From the NCBI GenBank assembly GCA_018881555.1, contig JACAXG010000014.1:3855697-3919696 (forward strand): DNA of 64,000 bases. Reading direction: 5' to 3'. The notes beneath the pieces were generated by a model. The model was not told the origin of the DNA and searched no databases. It saw nothing but the letters and a program-made list of their open reading frames with translations. Position numbers and translations under genes: made by a program. Positions 1 to 11,110 of this stretch are shown here, one piece after another; position 1 is the first letter of the stretch, and each line of letters begins with the position of its first letter. The stretch is from Amblyornis subalaris (lineage: Eukaryota; Chordata; Aves; Passeriformes; Ptilonorhynchidae).

Positions 1-590
1 GGACACCCGGGGTCCCTGCCTCACTTCCCTGGGNGTTTCCGGGGCTCCTCAGGAAGCAGACATCTAGGCAGACTCCTTCACACTCAACATGCCCTCATGC
101 CTGGCAAAAAGCTTGATCAAAACCCCCACTGGCAAATGGGGGGATTTGTTATTTCAGTAAAATATTTTCTTGGTTTTCTTTAGCCTTCTGAAAACCTCGG
201 AAATTTAGAGGTGAGACTGCCCTGAAACCCCTCACCAGCACCACGGCATCCGTTTCCCTCTTGCACACCTATATCTCAAAATGGCCACATTCCTACGTAA
301 ATTTTAAAATTGATCCACAAAGTTTCCTATTCATCTTTTGCCACNGAACTAAAGCATTCCCTTCCCCAGTGTCAAAACAGAAACAACTTTGGGACCGAGT
401 GGTGCATCTAGAGACGGTTTGTGTTCCCGTGTTTGTGCATTTTCCCTTCCTTTCTTAAGCCAGGGTTTGAGATTTGAGTTATTCTGCAAACAAGACCCAA
501 GAGAGACACAATTAGACTCCCCTGGAGACTGACCCCTTATAGTGCCCACCTGTAGCCAGCCCCAGATAGCATCCCAGTGCAATGAATTAG
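1..590. other. Intron sequence, nothing recognised
   Basis: Mixed-composition sequence with two isolated n bases and short overlapping open frames on both strands that resemble no known protein. No repeat or motif cluster was noticed. Confidence 0.6.
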
Positions 591-1160
591 CACTCTAAGC
601 TGATTAGAGCAGCTCTGCACAACTCTATTTTATTGACACAATGAAGAGAGGACAGAAAAGGGCCTGAAATGAGAAAATCATTTCCATGCTGACTGAATTA
701 AAAGAACAAAAGAGCTCCTTGCAGTTGCAGCATTCAATTTGTCGGAAAAAAAGGAAGCCACTTAATGGATCACAATAGATCTGAGCAGACAGATGAAATT
801 TAAAACTTCGGCATGAGTGCGATTACCAGCTAAACATATTCTCAATCATTTCCTCCATATGCATAATTTAGCTGGATTGTTTACTTCGAGGGTTGCTTTT
901 TTTTTTTTTTTTGCAAAAACACTATGTGAGATGTTATCTCCTAAGTGTCTTTGCATCCCATTTTTCCCGGTCCGGAAGGCTGTTATGTCGGCTGGTGATA
1001 CATTTTGTTGTAACACAAATTGCACTAAATTGTGCCTGGCTACGTTTCCCTTTCTCCCCTGCCTCTAGAAGTAAATTAATATTTTCAGTGTATGGAAACA
1101 AATAATGCAAGATCATCTTATTCCAAAGGAGACCTAAATTGATTATAAATTGCATGCATT
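591..1160. promoter_or_regulatory. Candidate conserved noncoding element
   Basis: AT-rich, non-repetitive sequence with homeobox-like AT cores, an ATGCATAAT motif near 860, CpGs kept in an AT-rich setting near 810-830 and 970-990 (GGTCCGGAAGG, TGTCGGC), and TTGTTGTAACAC near 1005. It is interrupted by a 16-base T run at 897-912. It has the texture of a vertebrate conserved element. Conservation is inferred, not measured. Confidence 0.3.
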
Positions 1161-2314
1161 ATTCTGCTCTGCTTCGAGGAGAGCAAACGTACTGCAACTC
1201 CTATTCTAGCAAAATATATTAGTTTGTGCCACTATAAACAGCCTTCTCATTAAATTTAGGCTTAAGCTAACAGTAATAAGACAAGAATACAGACTATTAA
1301 GGGGTTCCTGTGAGTGATATATATAATTACTTACAAAACAGATATGCAATTTACTTTAGCATTTTCAAATCAAGATCTACTCACCTGTATAAGGAAATAT
1401 ACCTTTAAAATAAAGCTGTGAAATAAATTGAAAACATCGGTATTTTAGGCTCCCTGTCCTCTAATTATGTAAAAACTTGAATCTGACTCAGTCCTAATTC
1501 AAAAGTGAAAATCAATTGCATGTGTAAAACTATTTGACTTTCCCAGTATATATTTATATTTTCTACATAATGAAGTATTAAAAGAAGAAAACAGCAAGCA
1601 CAGTCCTGGAAGTGCATTGGCATATAAATAACATCACTCCCCTGCACGGTCCTTGACAGTTAAATATCTTGGATTATGGAGAACGGAGCCCTTCTTTTTC
1701 TACTCAAAATTTTAAAAGCTTATATCTTGTTACCATATTTACAAATCAAATATCTCTTGCAGACCCGAAATTCAAAACAAAAGTCATTTTCTGAGCCTCA
1801 TTATGACTTCAGAGCATCTGAATTCAGATCATTTGCATTGATTTGCCCTGACATATATTTTTATTTTCTGAGCATGTTTTAATCAGTTCACTTTATGTCC
1901 TTTTTTCTATTCGGTTTGCAATTTTACCAGCTTGTTTGCATCTAATTTTGATGTTAAAAAAAAAAAAAACAGTAAAGGAATTATAATTGCTTATAACTCC
2001 CCTATTTTGAAGCTGATACCCTGCTAAAGAGAAAAGCAAGCTGAGCACTGGTAAGGTTTATTTCTGCTGGCTGCTATTACTGATTTGACTAAGCATTTCA
2101 CAGGGGTAAATACCCAAATCATTCGGGGAATGACTGACACAGTATGACATGTGGTTAACAGCCTTACCCTGCGCTTTGCCTTCACAAATCTCACTGATGC
2201 CAATGCAACCTTCCAAATATTTCAGATAATCATTTTCCCTCTACTCTTAAAAAACTTTTACAGCCATGTCTGAATCATTCAAAGGATTCCCGACAGGAAA
2301 GGTTACTGTAACCA
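1161..2314. other. AT-rich intron sequence
   Basis: Low-GC DNA with short A/T runs, including an A run near 1956-1968. I see no gene or dispersed repeat. Confidence 0.55.
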
Positions 2315-2417
2315 TTTTTTTTTTTTTTGTCCTTTTTTTTTCCCCCCCACCAAATTGATTGAGCTCAGGGTTTTATATACATACATATATATATATATAA
2401 AAAAAATAACAAAAAAA
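2315..2417. repeat. Poly-T/poly-C tract and TA microsatellite
   Basis: Two T runs separated by GTCC, then a C run, followed from about 2374 by an alternating TA/CATA stretch that ends in an A run. This is simple-sequence DNA. Confidence 0.85.
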
Positions 2418-5170
2418 GCGCCATATATAAAGCTTTGGGATATTTTAACAAACTCAACGTAGTGTAACTTTGCTGACAGCTTGTCACATTTCACTGACTG
2501 TCTGTCTGGGATCCTGCGATAACATCTGCATTCACTCAGGGCGAGAGCTTACCCTAAGACAAAAAAGTGGGTCCTGCCACATAATGCTCCATCATTCTGT
2601 CAGTTCTGACATGGCATCTGAATTTTTTTGAATCACTAAACACTTTTGGGACTCTGGTCCTTATTATCTTTCCTTAGTTTCTATACTCGCCCGGCAATGC
2701 TGAAAAATGTAAAATGTGCAAACAAGGTAGTGGACGGCTCGGGCTTTTTGTCGTCTAATCCTCAGCCCCTCATTCATGCTCACTGTTAATCTCTTAAGAC
2801 ATTATAAAACTGTTAGACAAAGAAATGTGAATACCTCTGCTTCTCAGCAGAATGGGAGGAAACCAAGGAAAATCTGGATCATGCTAAGCTTTTCTTTTCA
2901 CCACAAAAATGGTAACTTAAACCTGTTGCATCAAATTATTTATAATTCCCAACACTAAGGCTGTTTTTTTTTTTTCTTCTTCAGCATTACAGAGCGAGCC
3001 TGGCAATATCACAGGAGGAGGAANGGTACCACCAAGCTTTCCAAACACATCAAATGTTATGTATTAAAAAAAAAAAAATACAAAGCCCGTCAGAATATGG
3101 GCAAATTGGATTTTAATCCCTCTGCTGCTTCATGTTCAGAGTGGCACAGATCTCACCATCCTGTCAGGGCTGCTGGAGACCACTTTGGGGGATTTCTGTG
3201 CTGCAGGAGGAGCAGGGGCTCGGTGGGGCTGGGTTTGGTAATGGGGATCCTGGCTGGGATATGGCACGGGCGCCTCCAGGCTGGCTGAAGCTTTCCTGGC
3301 TGGATGGGACCAGGGCCCCATTTCACATTAATCCAGCTCTGTTTGGAGCCGTCTGCTGTTTCAGGTCATCATTTCACTCCTCTTGACTCCCACTGCTGCG
3401 GGGGCATTAGCATGGGGACAAAAGCTGCTCAAGCACCTATTCTAAATCCATTCAAGCTCAAACCCACTAAAAATCACACCCAAAATGATACTGTTGCAAT
3501 CAGCTAAATTTTATTCAGGAATGCTGGGGCTGAAAACCTGAATTTTCATCTTCTATTTGTGCATTGTTGTCATGGGTGGTGGGAGCAGATAGTCCAGTCT
3601 TAAAAATGCTCCAGAAGCACAAAAGTATTTGAATGCAAATGCCAAACAAGTCACTCTCCCTGAGCCGAATCCCTACCACGAGGGTTTCTTTACACACAGA
3701 AACTTCTGTTAAAGTCATAATCTTCAAATAATTATTTAAACTATTGTGAAATCTGCCTAAAACATGTTTTATTCATCTTTGCTCGCATCAGTGGGAGGCA
3801 AAAGGCTTTGATGAGAGAAGTTGAGATGTTGCCTTTTTTGCAACAATGCCAGCTATCAAATGACTTGAGAAAATCAACTTTTGAAAGGGAAAAGTGAGGG
3901 TCCAAACTGGTAGGGGCTGAGCTGCTTCGCCAAGGGTGGAACTGGTGATATTTCAAGCAGAGGGAAGAGTTTNGGGGAAGGAATGAGCGCACTGCATCCA
4001 CAAGAGTGGGAAAGCCCCAAGCNTAAAAGAACTGAGGGACACCGAAATGTCGATATGAGGAGAGCTGGGATAGGAAAGGATGCAGCAGAAAACTGAAATA
4101 AATGCAGGTACTAACAGGCATTCAGAGCCTGGTTAGCAAACCACGTGCACAGCCAGTGCTGNAGGAAATTATGGCACTGACCTGCTGAAAAATTAAGCGA
4201 GGAAGATGAGGGCCAGATATAAAGGGCAGAGATAGATGGGATTTACAAAAGATCTGGAAGAGGCTGGGGAGAAGGAAGTTTTTCACAAGGCTGAACAAGG
4301 ATCCCAGCTGACTGCAAGGCTTTGGGACAATGTGGAGAAGCAGCAGCACTAGTTATGAGTGGAGAACAAGGATGAAGGAAGTAAGGAGNAGTGTACTGCC
4401 TGAGATCAGCAGGTAGATGAAAATGCAGTTTGAGACCACAACTCTACAAACAAATAAGAAAAAAGGCCTCTTCACATAGTCTTAACTGAGGGAAAATGGT
4501 AAAATAGCGTTCTCTGTGCAAGAGAAAAGGTGTGTTTTACAGGGCAAAGCAAGGCACTGTGGCTCATCACTGCTCTCCTGGCCATCAGCACCATTTTGCT
4601 CTGCAGGCACAGAGGGTTTGGTAGGATCATTTCTGGGTTTAGCATTAAAGGAAGACAGAAAAATTGTTTTCTATCCTNCTTGTTAACCACTCATTTGGCT
4701 GCCTACACATGCAGATATTCCAAACAGGTAGAGATGCCAAGTGAAGACTAGCAAGAAAAATCACTTTTTGGCACTTTTTTTGGCTTATCAGAGGTTATCA
4801 CTAGATGAATGCTTATAATTTGGCTTTACATAATGTTTTCTGTAAATGCAGTAATGTTGAAGCTTTCCCATCCCCCCAAACTTCTCTTTTCCCCTCCAGG
4901 AGAGTTTTACCTTTTTTGCACAAAACCAACATTACTACCATGGTTTTGAAATACCATGACCACAAATCTCTTAGAAAACGTGAATATTCAGATTTATTTT
5001 TAAATAAAATACCTGCGTAGCAAATAGCTACACATGTTTGGAAAGCCCATTTTTGACCACATGAGGCCATTTCGAGAGGATAAGAAGGTACTCAAGGTTC
5101 CTCCTGGAAATCCTGAGCAGCTCCAGGTCTCCAGCACAGCCCACTTCNAGCGTGTTGCCAATACACTTCA
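2418..5170. other. Intron sequence with a GC-richer patch
   Basis: Mostly unremarkable. T and A runs occur near 2967-2976 and 3066-3077. A GC-richer patch at about 3120-3420 gives several overlapping short open frames on both strands, the usual sign of few stop codons rather than of genes. Region 3740-4400 is purine-rich on the plus strand. No recognised product. Confidence 0.55.
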
Positions 5171-5179
5171 TCAAGTTAA

Positions 5180-5520
5180 GACTAAGAACAACACTTCGGG
5201 AAACCCACTATACACAAGAGCCCCCTTACGCCGTAGGCTTCACCTGATGAAATGTTATGCTTTTTGTGGGATCTTTTACATCTTTCCGCACTAAACGCGA
5301 GGTCTGNGCTTTAAAAGGAAGGGCCACTTAACGTTTGTACTTTTTTTCCCAAATTAATGAGTATTGTACGCGCCAAAGTTGGCGCCCTNGCGCGAAATCA
5401 GGCAGGATTATGACAACCTCTGTCCTCACTCCTGCGTGTGCCACCTACCACTCAGCCAGGAAACACGAGGGCTGTCACGACAATAAAACTCCATGTTAAT
5501 ACTCTCTGGGGTAGAAATAC
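5180..5520. promoter_or_regulatory. CpG-retaining element with E2F-type site cluster
   Basis: About fourteen CpGs lie in roughly 300 bases of otherwise CpG-poor intron. The core is GCGCCAAAGTTGGCGC at 5370-5385, a perfect inverted repeat with 7-base arms and a 2-base centre. It contains TTTGGCGC on the minus strand (5370-5377) and TTGGCGCC on the plus strand (5379-5386). A further TTTCGCGC lies on the minus strand at 5390-5397. TTTGGCGC and TTTCGCGC fit the E2F consensus TTTSSCGC exactly. The element could be an intronic enhancer or a minor promoter of a noncoding transcript; the sequence does not decide between them. Confidence 0.5.
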
Positions 5521-6058
5521 CCTATTAGCCAGTTACTGTTTTCTTTTTTTTTTTTCCTTCCAAATTAGTACACTTCTGTGCCATTCTGACAAATATATCC
5601 TGATCTGCAGGCTCTAGCAAGCAAAANTTGGACTTTTTAATTTTGTTCCTCAAGTTTTGCGATGTCTTTATTACACCAAATGCCCAGACTGCAATTGTTA
5701 AATGCCAAACCTCAGTGCTGTATCCTCTGAAGTGCATGTGTTCGTCTGGGTTAATAAGCATTTTGCCGTACCCCAACTCCTGTGTTCATTTGCTTCTGTT
5801 TAATGACGACCATCTCCTCCTGCCCACANGTATGCTCGTCTCTCCCCTGCTTGTTGAGCCATCAAGACACACCTTTGTTTCATTTAGTATGCAATTTTCA
5901 CCTCTGACCCAAGAAACTAGTCTTAGGCTTCCTGAACTTTATTGCCTGTTAATAGACTGCTGGCTCTCTTTTCAGCAGTCATAGAAATGGTGGAGAGACA
6001 TTTAATTGAAAAGAGGGACAAAGCTAGAGCCTGAAAGGCAAAGTCAGTAGGGTTTAAA
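5521..6058. other. Intron sequence, nothing recognised
   Basis: Mixed composition with a T run near 5547-5555 and short open frames on both strands without recognisable similarity. Confidence 0.55.
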
Positions 6059-6091
6059 CAAAAAAAAAAAAACCAAAAAAAAAAAAAAAAA
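6059..6091. repeat. A-rich simple sequence
   Basis: A nearly pure A tract broken by one CC. No recognisable SINE or LINE body sits upstream, so I do not call it a retroposon tail. Confidence 0.85.
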
Positions 6092-6109
6092 ATTCAGCAA
6101 TAATATGTT

Positions 6110-6290
6110 TGAGGAGGTTTGGATATTCTTTACAAGTTCGTGGCTCTTTACACAAATAAGAAAGACATCATTGATTTAATTATCTTCCCAGGGAACAATG
6201 GTGTAATACTCTGAATGGTGCTAAATGATTGATCTGGTAATTCATCTTCTGCTAACAGCTATCTCTGCATTTTGTTTCTCCCCCGTCCTC
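6110..6290. promoter_or_regulatory. Candidate conserved noncoding element
   Basis: Non-repetitive AT-rich block with several homeodomain and TALE-like cores (TTGATTTAATTATC, AATGATTGATC, GGTAATTCATC). The call rests on composition and motif texture only. Confidence 0.28.
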
Positions 6291-6539
6291 AGACCGATGA
6301 CATTAGCAGCAATGTCACGGAGCAGTGCTGGGCTTTCATAAAACACCCACAGATGCTCTTTCCTGCCAGTGTTCAGGGACACATGGTTATAATTTTGTCT
6401 GTATTTCTTTGTCGTAGATTACTTTTAACTACATCTGTTCAATTAAAACAGAAAAAGAAAGACACAGCTAGAGCCCATCAGCTTTGTATCAGAAGTAGCC
6501 TTTTAATGAAGTAGGGAGATTTAATTTTGTAAGTGTTCT

Positions 6540-6980
6540 GATGAGTGCGAGATGCCTTTATGTTTTTTCAGAAGTTCTGTTTGGTGAATAGTTAGGAAAG
6601 GACATTATTACAGCATAAGGATATTATTGTACACAGAGAGGCATTATTAAAAGTGATTTATTGTTCCGTGTTAGGAAACTTATAGGAAAAGTCTGATAAT
6701 ATATTAAACTTGTTTATTATGGACTTCATATAATTTTTGAATAATGCCGCTTTTTCTCTTGACAAGAGCAATAAACTCTGCTGATATAGACATACGTTGA
6801 TTATCCCAAGTCAACTGTGTTGCTTAAAGAAACATGCCCAAACAATCAGCTTTTGACAGCTGCATCTCTTGTTATTTACAATAGCCATCACAGTAATAAC
6901 TCACCATTTCTATATTAATAAGGCAGTGAAATTTATTATGATGGTATTGAAAAGTTATTAAGTACTGCATCCCAAGTGAC
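6540..6980. promoter_or_regulatory. Candidate conserved noncoding element
   Basis: A long AT-rich stretch without simple repeats that keeps isolated CpGs (GAGTGCGAG, TTCCGTG, ATGCCGC, ATACGTTG) and carries many ATTA cores, a TTGACAGCTG motif near 6854 and paired TAATAA cores. It resembles developmental enhancers in transcription-factor introns. An alignment is needed to establish this. Confidence 0.33.
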
Positions 6981-8147
6981 AAAGTACCACAGCACTGTCA
7001 CTATCCAAAAGCAGTTGCCCATCCATCACAAAGCTTTCCAGATGGTCCTGCATCTTTATCGCTCCCAGGTTGGTGACATCACCTGTTCACCCACTCAAAA
7101 TTGATGATGAAAGCAAACAGATCTATCTTACTTACATTTACCAAATCAATTTAATTTTACAGGCCGTGGCTTAGTGACATATTGACTGTTTTCCTTAATG
7201 GCATCTACTGNACTTAATGCAAAGAACTCATCTTTGAATCCTGGCTTGCATAATGTGGCATTTCATAATAAATTTTTTATAACATATTTATTTAATGGGA
7301 AGAATTATGATTGTTTGTCAGTTCTATTAGATGCAATTATTATTCTCTTCAGTTTAATATTTTTTATTTTTCTTTCTGATNTTGTCTTTCTTAATGGCTA
7401 AATTCAATTTACCACTTTTGTCTTTTAAAGGGACATCTGGCATATCTCATTTATTTTTCTTTGTGATTTCAGAATCTCACAAATCTACTCCAATGGCAGC
7501 TTTTGTCTCTATTAATTTAATGCTCTTACCTGNTTGGACAGAGTGTTACTGAACTCAAAAAAATCTACCTTGATGGTGTTTAAATAAATAACAATCGCTT
7601 TGTTTTGAAGAGAAATGCAAATTCCTGAAACAAGCCCTCAGTTCTGCTCTGAAGAAGGTAAAAAAACTTTCTTCTCCCCTTCCTACTTCTGAGTCCACTT
7701 GACCCTTATGGTTTCACTCTGATTCCCTCAGGAGTTAATGCTCCTCCTGATTAAATTAAAACCTCCATGGCTTTGTGGGCAATACACACACAGACCCACA
7801 GAGAGGTTTCAGTGGCTTTGGACCGTGCCATGAAATGTGAAATTTCCTGCCCTCAAGGTCAAGGACACAGTGGAGCATCCACTGCGGGTGGAGAAATAGT
7901 CAATTCTACACAAACCGTTCCAGGTTTAACTGAGACAAAAGTTTTTGTGCAATTTTACAGCTGTGCCACACCAACACCTGCTCAACCTCCTGTGCTGGCC
8001 AAAACCCTTTTCCTGATGCTGTTGCCACGTTGACTTTGGGTTGGCTCAGTGACTCACCAGTCCTGTGAGCGGAGCCCCAGTGCCAGAGCTGGCTCAGGAC
8101 AGGCGAGTGGCACCTCCCTTCCAGCAACCACTCTCAGCTCCCTTGTG
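6981..8147. other. Intron sequence, nothing recognised
   Basis: AT-rich up to about 7600, then more balanced. Single ambiguous bases occur at about 7211, 7381 and 7533. Open frames are short and unrecognised. Confidence 0.55.
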
Positions 8148-8285
8148 TGATATCATTCTGAAGGTTTTCTGGGAATACCTCACCTGGCCAGATGAAGAGG
8201 GAGCTTTGCAGATCTTGATATCATTCTGAAGGTTTTCTGGGAATACCTCACCNGGCCAGATGAAGAGGGAGCTTTGCAGATCTTG
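8148..8285. repeat. Tandem duplication, 68-bp unit, two copies
   Basis: The sequence starting TGATATCATTCTG at 8148 is repeated head-to-tail from 8216 with a period of 68. The copies are identical apart from one ambiguous base in the second (CACCNGGCC against CACCTGGCC). The identity runs two bases into the flank after the second copy. Such similarity suggests a recent duplication or an assembly artefact. The unit is not a multiple of three and shows no coding sense. Confidence 0.97.
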
Positions 8286-10749
8286 TTTGTGCTCCCATTC
8301 CAGCAAGCAGCAGCTTTGCCTGAGCAAGAGAAGGTTGTGGTCTTTGTCCAAAAGAACAAAGCACCACACCCCACCAACCTCATGCAAGACTCTGCTTAAC
8401 TGTGTTATTTAAAAAATTAGAGGAATTGAAGAGTGGAAGTAAGGAATAGAAGGACTACACGGACCAACGCTGAACAGTCTCCCTGTCCNAACCCTCTTCC
8501 ATCCACACGGAACAACCTGAAGGACCAACAGCTCCCCTTTGCTGTCTATGCATTTAATTCAAACTGAATGACAAGTCCACCTGCTCGTATCTTGCTATTC
8601 AAGGACCTGATGNTTGCTCATTTGCAATTATAAACTGTGTGTTCTCCGAGCAGGGAGAAAGCTGGTGATAAGAGCAGGGAGCTGGTTGGGGTACGGAGCT
8701 GATATCCACTCTCTGTGAAGCATCTGCCTGCCTCGCTACAGGACTCCTACTGCTGCAGCAGCCTCTGACTCAGTCACAGCCTCACCACAAGACCCAGATG
8801 CAAACAACAGAAGAATTCAGACTGGTAACACTCTGGGACACTGAGCAATGTCCTTTTTGTACACAGCTCTGGAGGGGCCATCTCAAGCACCCTCGTGCAC
8901 ACTCACCCCAGGCAAGATATANGGCATGAACCCCGTCCTGTGTGCTCTGAACACTGTGTCCCTTACAGAGAGCTCAACACGGCAGCTAAGCACGTGCTTA
9001 ACTCAAACACCTGGGTAATCCTGTTGATGATAAGCTCGTGCCTAAGTGCTTTATTGGATCTCAGCCAGGGTGCTCTATGCCTCNCAAAGCCGAGCTGCAA
9101 ATGGGATAAAACATCACCTATGCGTTGAAGACAAGGTAAGGATGTCACCCCCACCTGCAGCTGCCAGGAGTGGATGATCTGTTGATCTGGGGGAGAACAG
9201 GCTCTCTGCAAAACTGGGTTGGTCTTGTGTTGATCAAAAAGCAGCCCCACCTCCCACTATAAAACAAATCATTCCTTTTTAATTCCAAATAACAGAATAA
9301 CCCACATCCTTGTTTCTGCTTTTGCTTCGATAATAATTTTGCAAAAATCCCTGGGGTCTCTATACTGCTGAAATCCATATGCAAGNAGAAAACATGGGCA
9401 AGGAATCTGTATGATACTTCCCTGCTTTCCAACCACCTGGCTGAGTGTGGTGCTGTTTTGCACATTAATNTTGTTAGAAACAATTCAAGAAAAAGCCAAG
9501 ATTTGGTCTGTAAAAGTCACAGATCAGTGGCAGTGTGAAAGTGTCAGACAACAGCAGAAAATGGAGGGGTTTTTTTATTTAGTACTAGGACATACTCCAT
9601 ATCCCAAAGAAACATATTCAGAAGTGATTAAGTCTTTGTTCCTTCGATTTTTCCTTTTTGAAAGAGACGTTATCTACTGCTCTCTCCCAGAGTGATTTCC
9701 CTGACTACAAGGGAGTTTTTTCCCTCAGCACTGTCATTGCTTATTGAGAATAGCTTAACTCGAGTTTTAAGACGTGTGAATTCCATGTGAAGTTATTTAG
9801 AAGACAACACTTTTTGCTCCGCTTTTATTTAAAAAAAAAATGTTGATTTCAACATTCTGACAGATTTTTCCAAAGGAAGACCAAAAAATAGGGGCTATAC
9901 ATAGAGAGGAATCAGTTTGTAACTCCCATTGATTACACTAGAAGTTTTTAGATGCTATGAAGACCAAGCTATTGGTTTAGGTGCTACAACCCAGATTTAG
10001 GACCATATATATTAGATTTCATCTCTAAAAGCCTATATCTTTACATTTTTTAATGTATTATTTAATTTTCATAGAGATATATGGTACACTTAGACGCCAG
10101 AATCTCAAATTTTATTTTCAAAACTGCCAAAAGAAAGCCAAAGAGTGCAGAATTAAAGCTTCAAACTGCAGCTATTCCAGTCCCCACTAACTAGTGGGAA
10201 GCTTGTACTCCAGAACAATTTTTAGGAAGCTGTGCAGTTTTCTCCAAGGACTCACATGAAAAATGTTAGAGGAGACATAAATAAATAGCCAAATGGCCTC
10301 CTAATTTCCATTTAGAAGTAATAGCATCAGCTCAAGCATACTCTACCAAATATGAGTTGTTTTTCAGCCTCACTGGCATGACAGGAAAATATACTCTGCT
10401 CTATAAACAGATTATATGCTGCTTTATAAAGCTCTAAAATACTTTTTTACTTCTGTGACAGGTTTGATTTATTAGAGTTTATTGCTCCTGGTTTTGCCCT
10501 CCTAGTAAAGAAATAAAAGTTTAGGATAAAAAGAGCTGTGAAGAATTTGCTCTTATGAACGAGACTTTGAGTTTGCTCTAGCAGCAAGAGACCTGTATTC
10601 GGACACTGGCCGTCCTCTGGCCGAAGGTAGGTGCGTGTGCTTGGGTGACCTACCCAAAGGCTTGCCTTGACATACTCTCCCAGTTGTTTTTCATAGCGGG
10701 GCATGAACCACGATGAAATCACTGAATTTGTGTTCCCTTGCTTTTGTTT
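8286..10749. other. Intron sequence, little recognised
   Basis: Mixed sequence. The only structure noted is a short perfect inverted repeat, CCCACTA-AC-TAGTGGG, at 10183-10198. Open frames up to 112 codons on the minus strand (9145-9483) contain ambiguous bases and look like no known protein. Confidence 0.55.
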
Positions 10750-10771
10750 AAAAAAAAAAAAAAAAAAAAAA
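10750..10771. repeat. Poly-A tract (22 bases)
   Basis: Uninterrupted run of A. The sequence to its left shows no recognisable retroposon body. Confidence 0.9.
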
Positions 10772-10839
10772 TTACTGCCATCCCTTAAAAGCTTGTTTTC
10801 TTTGTTGATTAAGCAGCAGTCAATTTTCCCTTTTCAAAC

Positions 10840-11110
10840 AACCACCGAGCAACAGCCTCGCGACCCCCTCGGATATTCGGGCTGCCGGCAAATACTAAAA
10901 CCCCCGTGACAAACTGCAAAAAAGCTCGACCTTTCCCCTTGTCCGGTGACCCCCTGTTCGATTTGTGCTTTAGCTAACCGATACCTGATTAGATAATGCT
11001 CAGCTCTAGGCCCACAAAATGAGATAAAATCCAAATTTATGGCTTTTCATTTAAACTGATCTACAGCACTCTAATCATGACCCAAGCGCAACTATATCAC
11101 AACAAATTCT
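10840..11110. promoter_or_regulatory. CpG-rich islet, candidate regulatory element
   Basis: Eleven CpGs occur between 10846 and 10982, including TCGCGA at 10858-10863, TTCGGG, two CCGG, and TTCGAT. The following AT-rich segment has TGATTAGATAATG near 10985 and TTTATGGC near 11036. Retained CpGs inside an intron suggest a germline-unmethylated or constrained element. Confidence 0.4.

Noticed and set aside
10183..10198. CCCACTA-AC-TAGTGGG inverted repeat as a structured RNA or terminator
   Set aside because: A two-base loop cannot form a stable hairpin, and palindromes of this size occur by chance in 64 kb.
10750..10771. Poly-A tract as a possible retrogene or SINE tail
   Set aside because: No coding remnant, SINE body or flanking target-site duplication was evident next to it; the same holds for the other A runs.
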